64,000 nt of DNA, from positions 31,073 to 95,072 of the forward strand of contig JBKHYJ010000053.1 of the NCBI GenBank assembly GCA_046565505.1, given 5' to 3'. Source of the stretch: JBKHYJ01 sp046565505 (lineage in GTDB: Bacteria > Acidobacteriota > Blastocatellia > UBA7656). Below, one piece after another: positions 50,169 to 57,820 of this stretch (position 1 is the first letter of the stretch; each line of letters begins with the position of its first letter). The notes under the pieces are model-generated. The model worked only from the letters and a program-made list of their open reading frames with translations, made no database searches and was not told the DNA's origin. The translations under genes and the position numbers were made by a program.

Positions 50169-51578
50169 TTATGCTCCGTGAATCACCATTCCGTGGGCGT
50201 CTTCAAACGCTTCGTGCATGCTCTCGGAAACGGTCGGGTGCGCGTGGATCGTGTTAATCATCTCTTCGACCGTGGCCTCCATCTGTAGCGCGGCCACGCC
50301 TTCGACTATCATCTCGGTCGCGCTCGGCCCGATGATGTGAAGGCCGAGCACTTCGTCATACTTCCTATCGCTCACGACTTTGACCAGCCCCTCGGCCGCG
50401 CCGACTATCTGTGCCTTCGCCAGGACCGGGGTCGAGAACCTCCCCACGCGCACGTCGTAGCCGCGCTCCCTCGCCTTGGCCTCCGTCAGGCCGACGCTCG
50501 CCACCTCCGGCTGGCAGTAGGTGCAATTCGGGACGCGGTCGTAATTGATCGGCCGCGGGTTCTTCCCCGCGATGGTCTCTACGGCGAGAATGCCCTCGGC
50601 CGACGCCACGTGCGCGAGCCAGGGCGTCGGGATCACGTCGCCTATGGCGTACACGTTAGGCTCCGCCGTACGCATGTAGGCGTCCACCTTGATGTAGCCG
50701 CGCTCGACTTCTATGCGGGTGTTTTCGAGCCCGAGGCCGTCCGTGTACGCCCTGCGGCCGATCGCGACCAGGAGCTTTTCGCCCTCGAACTCGCGCGACT
50801 CCTCGCCCACGCGGGCCGTGACCTTTACCATGCCGCCCGCGACGGCCGCGGACTGGAAATTCGTGCCGGTGAAAACTTTTATGCCCTGCTTCTTGAGCGC
50901 CTTCGCCAGCACGGCGCTGATCTCCTCATCCTCTATGGGCAGCAGCCGCGGGAGCAGCTCGATTATGGTCACGTCCGAGCCGAACCGCGCGTACATGGAA
51001 GCGAACTCTACGCCGACCGCGCCCGCGCCGAGCACGACGAGCGACCTGGGGATTTCCGTAAGCTCAAGTATCTCGTCGCTCGTGATTATATGCTGGCCGT
51101 CGATCGGCAGGTTCGGGAGCGAGCGCGGGACGGACCCCGTGGCTATGACGGTGTTTCTGGTCTCGACGAGCCGGGTCGAGCCGTCCGCGGCGGCGACCGT
51201 TATGCGGCCCGGCCCATCGATGTGCGCGGCCCCTTTGAAGACTTGAACCTTGTTCTTCTTCATCAGGAAATCGACGCCCTTAGAGCCTTTCAAGACGATC
51301 TTGTTCTTATTCTTCTGCGCCTGCGCGAAGTCGAGCGAGACGCCGCTCGCCGTGACCCCCACGCTTTTGGCATGCTTGAACTCCTCGAAAACGTCCGCGG
51401 TGTGCAAGAGCGCTTTGGTCGGGATGCAGCCGCGGAGCAGGCAGGTGCCGCCCAGGTTCTTATCTTTCTCGATTATCGCCGTGCGCAGGCCGAGTTGCCC
51501 GGCCCGCACCGCGGCGACGTAGCCGCCGGGGCCGGACCCTATTATCGTCACGTCAAACACTTCGCCCGTTGAACTCAA
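50169..51578 (-). CDS. lpdA: Dihydrolipoamide dehydrogenase (E3)
   Basis: A 469-residue FAD enzyme that reoxidises dihydrolipoamide with NAD. The FAD motif GSGPGGYVAAVRAGQLG, the redox pair in GGTCLLRGCIPTKALL, the NAD motif LGAGAVGVEFASM and the C-terminal His/Glu pair in HAHPTVSESMHEAFEDA are all complete. The start codon at 51578 is TTG; GTG at 51560 is an alternative. It is the first enzyme gene of the operon. Confidence 0.95.
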   Translation of the reverse strand: MSSTGEVFDVTIIGSGPGGYVAAVRAGQLGLRTAIIEKDKNLGGTCLLRGCIPTKALLHTADVFEEFKHAKSVGVTASGVSLDFAQAQKNKNKIVLKGSKGVDFLMKKNKVQVFKGAAHIDGPGRITVAAADGSTRLVETRNTVIATGSVPRSLPNLPIDGQHIITSDEILELTEIPRSLVVLGAGAVGVEFASMYARFGSDVTIIELLPRLLPIEDEEISAVLAKALKKQGIKVFTGTNFQSAAVAGGMVKVTARVGEESREFEGEKLLVAIGRRAYTDGLGLENTRIEVERGYIKVDAYMRTAEPNVYAIGDVIPTPWLAHVASAEGILAVETIAGKNPRPINYDRVPNCTYCQPEVASVGLTEAKARERGYDVRVGRFSTPVLAKAQIVGAAEGLVKVVSDRKYDEVLGLHIIGPSATEMIVEGVAALQMEATVEEMINTIHAHPTVSESMHEAFEDAHGMVIHGA

Positions 51579-51648
51579 TTGAATGAATGCCCCCTTAACA
51601 CTTATGGCGCGGGCTTATGGGCCTCGGCCGCCGGCCGGCCCCGCGCGG

Positions 51649-51963
51649 CTATTCCAGCGAGACCTTTACGTCCTCGCCCTCAACCTGCACGTCGAACTTT
51701 TCGACCCTTGCCCGCGGGTTTATCGGCGACACCCCGGTCGTCAGGCTGAACCTCCAGGAGTGCCACGGGCATTGTATGGTCAGGTTCTTACAATCGACAC
51801 GGCCGTCGTCGAGAGGCCCGCCCCTGTGCGGGCAAATGTTGTCAAGCGCGTAGAACTCCCCGTCAACGTTGAAGATGGCTATGGACCGCCCGTTGACCTC
51901 AACGGCTATGCCCTGTCCCGAAGGCACGTCGGCTTTATTGGCTACTTTGATGAAGTCTGACAT
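51649..51963 (-). CDS. Rieske [2Fe-2S] protein, NirD/ferredoxin type
   Basis: A 104-residue soluble Rieske protein. The cluster motifs are CPHRGGPLDDG and CPWHSWRFSL, giving C-x-H and C-x2-H ligands. It has no membrane anchor, unlike the bc1 Rieske subunit, so it is of the small dioxygenase-ferredoxin or NirD type. It lies 70 bp before lpdA on the same strand; a role as electron carrier is possible, but its partner is unknown. Confidence 0.9.
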   Translation of the reverse strand: MSDFIKVANKADVPSGQGIAVEVNGRSIAIFNVDGEFYALDNICPHRGGPLDDGRVDCKNLTIQCPWHSWRFSLTTGVSPINPRARVEKFDVQVEGEDVKVSLE

Positions 51964-52176
51964 CTCAATCCCCGTCCGTCCTTATTCTCGGCCATACGGT
52001 CATACTCATGTTCTAGCGAGCGACTGACCATCTTAGCAATTCGGTCACGGACGTTTCAAGTTGGATTGCTTGCCCGCATGTGTGAAACAACAGTTCTATA
52101 GCTGACCCCCGGCGGATAAAATCCCGGCCCGAAGGCGTCCATGAAGGTAAGGAAGAGGGCTTATCCCGATAACTCG

Positions 52177-52194
52177 CCGGCCCGCCCGGGCCGG
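52177..52194. repeat. GC palindrome upstream of the winged-helix gene
   Basis: CCGGCCCG (52177-52184) and CGGGCCGG (52187-52194) with a two-base centre. It lies in the gap 51964-52242, where I see nothing else convincing. Confidence 0.4.
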
Positions 52195-52242
52195 GAATCT
52201 GAGTAGTTATTTGTCGCGTAAAGAGGATGGGAGGAACGAGCT

Positions 52243-52533
52243 ATGGCCGCGGTGTACGTCAGGGGCGAGGTCGCGCCGGAGAACCTGGGATTGATGCTTC
52301 TCGCTTATGGGCTGGATAACGCTTACCGCGTAGTCACCTTCGACGAGATAGCCGCGTCGCTGCCGCGCGTCAAGAGAGATGACATACGCCGCGAGCTGGA
52401 CCGCCTTGCCGACCGCGGCCTCTTAATGAAATTCTCCGGGCGCTACTGCTTCAACAAGCCCATCCCGGTCGAGGTCCGCCGCGAAATCGAGCGGATGATT
52501 ACGTCCAGCGGCACGATAAGAATAAGAGCGTGA
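52243..52533 (+). CDS. Small winged-helix protein
   Basis: A 96-residue protein. The pattern of helices and the segment FDEIAASLPRVKRDDIRRELDRLADRGLLMKFSGRYCF look like a helix-turn-helix followed by a short wing, as in small MarR-like or FaeA-type DNA-binding domains. It has no ligand-binding part. GGAGG lies eight bases before the ATG. Regulated genes unknown; it is next to the cytochrome c gene (52764) but the gap is 230 bp. Confidence 0.7.
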   Translation: MAAVYVRGEVAPENLGLMLLAYGLDNAYRVVTFDEIAASLPRVKRDDIRRELDRLADRGLLMKFSGRYCFNKPIPVEVRREIERMITSSGTIRIRA

Positions 52534-52763
52534 GGGCGGGCCGGCGCGAGGGAGGGCGGGAATTAGAAGCGCGAACCATGTCCCGCGCCGGAGCCGTCCC
52601 ATAATTCGGCTTGTAGGGGCGCGCGACACGGCCTGAAATTATCCTATGCCCCCGAAGCTCATCACCGAAGCGTCACCGATTCGTTACTGAAGCCTCATGA
52701 TCGCATGGCCTTCCACCCCTAAAATTCACATCGTTGAAGATGATTATAAGGGGAGATAGGATT

Positions 52764-53807
52764 ATGAGGAACTGGAACAAAACGGCGCGAATCACGACCC
52801 TGGCAATCACGAGCGCCCTCATAGCAACGGTCAGCTTTCTGGACGGCTGTGGCGGCGCCGACAACACCGGCGCGGGCACACAGTCGCTCCTCGCCGGGGG
52901 GACCGCGCGGCCCTTGACCGCGATCAATTTTGAGCCGACGCCCGAGCGAGTCGGCCGCGGCAAGTACCTCGTAGAGGCCGTGGCGCACTGCTTCCAGTGC
53001 CACTCCGACGTGGATTGGAAGACCGGGAGCGGGCAGCCCTTCGCCGGGCGGAAAGGGGCCGGCCATAACTGGGCGGATTACGACATACCGTTCGTCGTCG
53101 CCCCCAACATCACGCCCGACAAGGAGACGGGCGCGGGGACCTGGGACGACAGGACGTTCGCGCGCGCCCTCCGCGAAGGCATAGGCCATGACGGCCGCAG
53201 GCTGTTCCCGATCATGCCTTACATGAATTTCAGGAAGATGTCGGACGAGGACCTCGCTTCGGTCGTGTCTTACATCCGCTCGATAGCGCCCGTGCGCAAC
53301 GAGTTGCCGAAGACCGCCCTGCCGGAAGAGGTGAAGGGCATGCTGCCCCCGCACGAGCCTGTCACCGAGCCCGTGCCCGCGCCCGACCTTTCCGACCCGG
53401 TCAAACGCGGGGCGTACCTCGTCATGATCGGCAATTGCTCCACCTGCCACACGCCTATGGATCAGCAAGGTCGGCCGCTGCCGGGCCTGGAATTCGCGGG
53501 CGGCTATACGATGAAAGGCGCGTGGGGCGAGGCGACGAGCGCGAACCTTACGCCCGACCCGTCGGGCATACCCTATTACGACGAGGCTCTATTCATAGAG
53601 ACTATTCGGACCGGGCAGGTGAAGGCGCGCAAGCTCAATCCGATAATGCCGTGGAGCTATTTCGGCAAGATGACGGATGACGATTTGAAAGCCATCTTCG
53701 CATACCTCCGCACGCTGAAGCCCGTGAGGCACGTGGTTGATAACACGGAGCCCCCCACTTACTGCAAGCTCTGCGGCGGCAGTCATGGCTTCGGGGACCG
53801 CAATTAA
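52764..53807 (+). CDS. Dihaem cytochrome c lipoprotein
   Basis: A 347-residue secreted electron carrier. The signal peptide ends at FLDGC, a lipobox. Two cytochrome c domains follow, with haem sites CFQCHSD (about residue 73) and CSTCHTP (about residue 227). Possible axial Met residues are in MPYMNFRKMS and IMPWSYFGKMT. It resembles the cytochrome subunit of membrane-bound alcohol or aldehyde dehydrogenases, but no dehydrogenase gene is adjacent. GGGGAG lies eight bases before the ATG at 52764. Confidence 0.88.
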   Translation: MRNWNKTARITTLAITSALIATVSFLDGCGGADNTGAGTQSLLAGGTARPLTAINFEPTPERVGRGKYLVEAVAHCFQCHSDVDWKTGSGQPFAGRKGAGHNWADYDIPFVVAPNITPDKETGAGTWDDRTFARALREGIGHDGRRLFPIMPYMNFRKMSDEDLASVVSYIRSIAPVRNELPKTALPEEVKGMLPPHEPVTEPVPAPDLSDPVKRGAYLVMIGNCSTCHTPMDQQGRPLPGLEFAGGYTMKGAWGEATSANLTPDPSGIPYYDEALFIETIRTGQVKARKLNPIMPWSYFGKMTDDDLKAIFAYLRTLKPVRHVVDNTEPPTYCKLCGGSHGFGDRN

Positions 53808-53841
53808 CCCGAAGCGAGACCGCCGCGGGCAGGCGCAGGTC

Positions 53842-53877
53842 CGGGCGACCGCTTCTAAATGGCATCCCGGTCGCCCG
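53842..53877 (+). terminator. Hairpin after the cytochrome c gene
   Basis: CGGGCGACC (53842-53850) and GGTCGCCCG (53869-53877) form a perfect 9-bp stem, extended by flanking CCGCGGGC/GCCCGCGG-type pairing. No T-tract follows. It is 34 bp past the stop. Confidence 0.5.
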
Positions 53878-54089
53878 CGGATTCGTAGCCCCTAGCCGCC
53901 CGGCTCGCGCGAGTGAGCCTCCACCATCCCTGATCGACGCGGGCCGGGCGCGCAGGTTGTCGAGGCTATCGCCTCCGCGACCACTCGACATGCGACGCTT
54001 CCACCAAATCTTTACGGCATTCGCTCTGGCCTCGAACGCCTCGCGTACGGAGGGGCCGGCCGCAACGCGCGGCCCCGTCCCGCGCCGTG

Positions 54090-54117
54090 TTCATTTGCGA
54101 GCGAGTTTGGATATAAT
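54090..54117 (+). promoter_or_regulatory. Possible promoter of the receiver-domain gene
   Basis: TATAAT (54112-54117) is a perfect -10 box, 21 bases before the ATG at 54138. TTCATT (54090-54095) is a weak -35 box 16 bases upstream. The rest of the gap 53878-54089 shows nothing recognisable. Confidence 0.45.
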
Positions 54118-54137
54118 AATCACGAAGTGCGGCTTCA

Positions 54138-54497
54138 ATGAAAAAGAAGATACTCATTGTCGAAGATGACTCCGACGTGCTGAAGGGACTCTGCTGGATT
54201 TTGACAAAGGAGGGGTTCGACGCCGTCGGGGCGGGGGACGGGGACGAGGGGCTGCGTCAGGCCATAGGTGACCCGCCCGACCTGATAATTACCGACATTT
54301 ACCTGCCCGCTCTTGATGGCGTCGAAATGATCAAGCTGCTACGCAAGCAGCCCGCTTTTGCCGCCGTCCCGATTGTGGTCCTCAGCGCGTTCCCCAACGA
54401 CATTACAAGGGCGGTCGCTGCCGGGGCTAACAGCGCCATACCGAAGCCTGTAGACAGGGACGTTCTTATAAGGATCGTCCGCAACCTTTTGCCTTAG
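54138..54497 (+). CDS. Stand-alone response-regulator receiver (CheY-like)
   Basis: A 119-residue receiver domain without an output domain. The acidic pair is in VEDDSD, the phospho-accepting Asp in IITDIYLP (about residue 53), the Thr/Ser switch in VVLSAF and the conserved Lys in IPKPVD. It is monocistronic, convergent with glgC, so its kinase partner is not local. A receiver alone can regulate motility or act as a phosphate relay. Confidence 0.9.
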   Translation: MKKKILIVEDDSDVLKGLCWILTKEGFDAVGAGDGDEGLRQAIGDPPDLIITDIYLPALDGVEMIKLLRKQPAFAAVPIVVLSAFPNDITRAVAAGANSAIPKPVDRDVLIRIVRNLLP

Positions 54498-54538
54498 GGC
54501 CGCCCGGCTCCGCCGGGTGGATGACTCTCTGCCGGCCT

Positions 54539-54558
54539 CGCGCCGCCGCGGCGGCGCG
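54539..54558. terminator. Bidirectional GC hairpin between receiver and glgC genes
   Basis: CGCGCCGCCG and CGGCGGCGCG form a perfect 20-bp palindrome between two convergent genes. A second stem, CCCGGC/GCCGGG, lies just before it (54503-54517). Neither has a T-tract. Confidence 0.5.
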
Positions 54559-54565
54559 GGCTCGG

Positions 54566-55855
54566 TCAGATGACCGTGCCGTCAAGGATGACGCCATTCT
54601 TAGGTACGATGACTATGCCGTCGCGGATGGCGTAGCCGTCGCCCTCGTATTCCTGCCTGCGCGACTCGTTGAGGATTTGCACCCCGGACCCTATGCGCGC
54701 GTTCTTGTCTATGATCGCGCGGCGTATGAAGCAGTTCGACCCTATCCCTATGCGCGGGCTGCCGCGGTCTATGTCCGCCTGCATCTCGTCAAGCTTCTGG
54801 TAGAAGTCTGCGCCCATCATCAGCACGCCCTCTATCCGCGAGCCGTGCTCGATGCGGCTGCGTATGCCTATGATCGAATCGGTGATGTTGGCGCCGTTGA
54901 TTATGCAGCCCTCCGTGATGATGGAGCTTTGAATGTGGCAGTCGAGCAGCTTGGAGCCGGGCAGGTAACGGGGCCTCGTGTACATGGGGGCCTCGGCGTC
55001 GAACACGTTGAATGGCGGCAGGGGCAGCGTCATCTCCAGGTTGGCGCGGTAGAAAGCCCCTATCGTCCCTATGTCCTCCCAGTAGCCATCGAACAGGTGC
55101 GCCTGCACGTTATAGCGCGAGATCGACTCGGGGATGATGTGCTTGCCGAAATCCGTCGCCGCGTGCATCTCATCTACGAGCAGCTTTCGCAGCAGCTCTT
55201 TACGGAAAACATATATGCCCATCGAGGCGAGGAAAGGCCGCCGCGCCGCCTGCTCCTGCGAAAGTCCGAGCGCGGTCGTGTCCACCCTCATGTGTTCGAG
55301 CGCCTCGCCCTTAGGCTTCTCGCTGAACTCCAAGACGCGGCCGGACTCTTCAATCTTGAGCAGCCCGAAGCCCGAGGCCTCCTCCTCGCGCGCGGCCGTC
55401 ACGGCGACCGTTATGTCTGCGTTGGTCTGTTGGTGCCGGGCGAGGAAATCGCGGTAGTCCATGCGGTAGAGGTGGTCGCCCGCCAGCACGAGTATCGTGT
55501 CCCCGCTGTAGTCCTCCAGGTGCGGCAGGCTCTGCCGCACGGCGTCGGCCGTACCCTGAAACCAGTCGGGGCGCTCGGGCGTTATTTCGGCGGCGAGAAT
55601 CTCGACGAACCCATTCGTGAAGTGGCTGAACCGATACGTGCGCGCTATGTGCCGGTTGAGCGAGGCCGAGTTGTACTGGGTCAGGATGAAAATGCGCATC
55701 AGTCCAGAGTTGATGCAGTTGGAAACGGGGATGTCTATGAGCCTGTACTTGCCGCCGAGCGGCACGGCGGGCTTTGCGCGCAGCTTCGTCAGGGGGGCGA
55801 GCCGCTGCCCCGCGCCTCCGCCCATTATCACAGCCAGTACGTCATTCATGTCCAT
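54566..55855 (-). CDS. glgC: Glucose-1-phosphate adenylyltransferase
   Basis: A 429-residue enzyme making ADP-glucose for glycogen synthesis. The nucleotidyltransferase motif GGGAGQRLAPLTKLRAKPAV, the segment YRLIDIPVSNCINS, LAGDHLYRMDY and a C-terminal left-handed beta-helix (IGIRSRIEHGSRIEG) are complete. The ATG at 55855 has GGAGG eight bases ahead; a second ATG two codons on is possible. No other glg genes are in the window. Confidence 0.95.
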   Translation of the reverse strand: MDMNDVLAVIMGGGAGQRLAPLTKLRAKPAVPLGGKYRLIDIPVSNCINSGLMRIFILTQYNSASLNRHIARTYRFSHFTNGFVEILAAEITPERPDWFQGTADAVRQSLPHLEDYSGDTILVLAGDHLYRMDYRDFLARHQQTNADITVAVTAAREEEASGFGLLKIEESGRVLEFSEKPKGEALEHMRVDTTALGLSQEQAARRPFLASMGIYVFRKELLRKLLVDEMHAATDFGKHIIPESISRYNVQAHLFDGYWEDIGTIGAFYRANLEMTLPLPPFNVFDAEAPMYTRPRYLPGSKLLDCHIQSSIITEGCIINGANITDSIIGIRSRIEHGSRIEGVLMMGADFYQKLDEMQADIDRGSPRIGIGSNCFIRRAIIDKNARIGSGVQILNESRRQEYEGDGYAIRDGIVIVPKNGVILDGTVI

Positions 55856-56035
55856 AGTCACATCCTCCCGAAGACTCGCCCGATTCCCGCGCCCTTTATC
55901 ATGAAGCAAAAAGTATAACTGCCCCCAAGCCCAATGCTCAACTATGGTGTGCGAAAGCGGTCAGGCGGGGCGTGAAGCGGACGCCGGTAATTAACTTCGG
56001 TGCCGCGCCGGCCGCCGCATTGCGCGCGCTTGGGC

Positions 56036-56064
56036 TTGCCACCCCCCTCGCGGCGAACTATCTT
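56036..56064 (+). promoter_or_regulatory. Promoter of the NYN-domain gene
   Basis: TTGCCA (56036-56041), a 17-base spacer and TATCTT (56059-56064) give a good housekeeping-type promoter. The gene starts at 56124. Confidence 0.5.
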
Positions 56065-56123
56065 ATGAGCAGTTGCCCGCGCGGTGCGGCGGCGCGGGAA
56101 CAAACTTCAAACTGGAGGCCGGG

Positions 56124-56669
56124 ATGACAGCCTCGCGCGGCAAGACGATCTGTTTCATAGACAACGCGAATATATTTCATGGGCAGCAGGGGGCCGGGTG
56201 GCGGATCGATTGGGAGAGGTTCTTAAGGTACATGGAGCAGGACGAGCAAATCTGGCAGGTTTACTTCTTCGCGTCGGAGACCGACCCGCCCAGGGAAGAG
56301 GCGACCAGCTTCTACCAGTTCCTCAAAGAGCATCTCCGCTGGGAAGTCGTCATCTACTCGCTCGGGAAGAAGACGATAAGGTGTGAGAACTGCGACCAGA
56401 TTCATACCACGCTGGTCGAAAAGGGAGTCGATATAGGCCTCGCGACCAAGATGCTGATGCTGGCGATGAGCCGGGCGTATGAGACGGCCCTCCTCGTCTC
56501 GGGTGATAGGGATTACCTTGAGACCGTGAAATACATAAAAGGGATGGGGCTTCGCGTCGAGGTCATGTCGTGGCGCTCGGGGTTGTCGGACGCGATGGCG
56601 GCGGAGTCTTCGGCACCCGTCGTCTACCTGGACAATTTAAAGGAGCAGATCCAGAGGCACGAAAGATGA
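56124..56669 (+). CDS. NYN-domain (PIN-like) putative ribonuclease
   Basis: A 181-residue protein. The fold core begins TICFIDNANIFHGQ (Asp/Asn acid-site residues), continues with EKGVDIGLATKMLMLA and ALLVSGDRDYLETVKYIKGMG. These acid residues fit the metal site of the NYN/PIN superfamily (LabA, limkain-type). Cysteines in CENCDQIH may form a zinc site. Such proteins are expected to cleave RNA, but some only bind it. GGAGG lies five bases before the ATG. Monocistronic. Confidence 0.85.
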   Translation: MTASRGKTICFIDNANIFHGQQGAGWRIDWERFLRYMEQDEQIWQVYFFASETDPPREEATSFYQFLKEHLRWEVVIYSLGKKTIRCENCDQIHTTLVEKGVDIGLATKMLMLAMSRAYETALLVSGDRDYLETVKYIKGMGLRVEVMSWRSGLSDAMAAESSAPVVYLDNLKEQIQRHER

Positions 56670-56752
56670 CGCTCGCCGCCCGTGGCCGGCCGCGGGGCGC
56701 CGTTGACGGATCGCCATAGCGTTCGCCCCGCGCCGCGCGCCCCCGGACTCGT

Positions 56753-57697
56753 ATGGGAAAAACGGCTCGAAATGACCTCCGCGTGGCTGAGCGTGTCAGC
56801 CGCGCCCTCGCCCTGCGCGGGCCCGTCGTGGCGCTCGAATCGACGGTCATAGCGCATGGCTTGCCCGCGCCCCTCAACCTCGAAACCGCGCTCGCCTGCC
56901 AGGAGGCCGCCGAGCGCGAAGGGGCGACGGCCGCCACAATCGGCATAGTCGATGGGGTAATCACAATCGGATTGAGCGACGACGAGTTGAAAGCCTTCGC
57001 CGCAAAGGGCGCGGGCGAAGCGCGGCGGGTCGAGAAGGTGGGTTTGAATAACCTGGCGGGCGTGATGCTCAGGGGCGGCCCGGGGACCACGACCGTGGCG
57101 GCAAGTTTGCGGCTGGCCTCGCTCGCGGGCCTGCAGGTCTTCTCGACCGGCGGCATAGGGGGCGTGCACAGAGGCGCAAGCGACTCGTTTGACATATCCG
57201 CCGACCTGACGGCGCTCTCGCGGCTCCCTCTCGTGTGCGTCTGCGCGGGCGCGAAAGCTATACTCGATTTGCCCAAGACCCTGGAGCAGCTCGAAACGCT
57301 CGGCGTCCCGGTCATCGGCTATCGCACGGGCGAATTCCCGGCTTTCTACTCGCGCGCGAGCGGCCTGCCCGTGGACATCAGGGTAGAGACGCCGGACGAG
57401 GCGGCGGAATTTGCCGCGCTTCACTGGCGCACCGGTGGGCAAACGGGAGTGCTCGTGTGTGTGCCCGTCCCCGAAGAGTTCGACATGCCCGCGTCAGAGG
57501 TAGAGCGTGCGACAGATCAGGCGACGCGAGCTGCCGCAGAGCAGGGGATTCGCGGCAAGGCGCTCACGCCTTTCCTGCTGTCGCAGATGGAGCGGCTCAC
57601 GGGCGGCAAGACGCTGAGTGCCAACCGCGCCTTGCTCATCAATAACGCCCGCGTGGCCGCGCAGGTCGCGGCGAGCCTCAGCAGGCTGGCCCGTTGA
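56753..57697 (+). CDS. psuG: Pseudouridine-5'-phosphate glycosidase
   Basis: A 314-residue enzyme that splits pseudouridine 5'-phosphate into uracil and ribose 5-phosphate. The family features are VVALESTVIAHGLP, ATIGIVDGVI, VGLNNLAGVMLRG, GGIGGVHRGA and the C-terminal QGIRGKALTPFLL. The kinase gene (psuK) that usually accompanies it is not next to it. It lies 83 bp after the NYN gene; the two may be unrelated. Confidence 0.93.
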   Translation: MGKTARNDLRVAERVSRALALRGPVVALESTVIAHGLPAPLNLETALACQEAAEREGATAATIGIVDGVITIGLSDDELKAFAAKGAGEARRVEKVGLNNLAGVMLRGGPGTTTVAASLRLASLAGLQVFSTGGIGGVHRGASDSFDISADLTALSRLPLVCVCAGAKAILDLPKTLEQLETLGVPVIGYRTGEFPAFYSRASGLPVDIRVETPDEAAEFAALHWRTGGQTGVLVCVPVPEEFDMPASEVERATDQATRAAAEQGIRGKALTPFLLSQMERLTGGKTLSANRALLINNARVAAQVAASLSRLAR

Positions 57698-57725
57698 TTC
57701 GCCGCCTCGCACGCCTGTAATCGCT

Positions 57726-57753
57726 TTGACTTGAGCGGCGCGTTAAATATAAT
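57726..57753 (+). promoter_or_regulatory. Promoter of the peroxidase/beta-helix gene
   Basis: TTGACT (57726-57731), a 16-base spacer and a perfect TATAAT (57748-57753) form a strong promoter, about 60 bases ahead of the start at 57821. Confidence 0.7.
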
Positions 57754-57820
57754 CCCTACTCCCACAGGTCAATAAATCAATTTAGCCTTGGCCCGCTCAT
57801 CACGGAGGCCCGCAAAAGTT

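Noticed and set aside
54521..55918. 465-residue frame opposite glgC
   Set aside because: Antisense shadow, starts inside the palindrome after the receiver gene.
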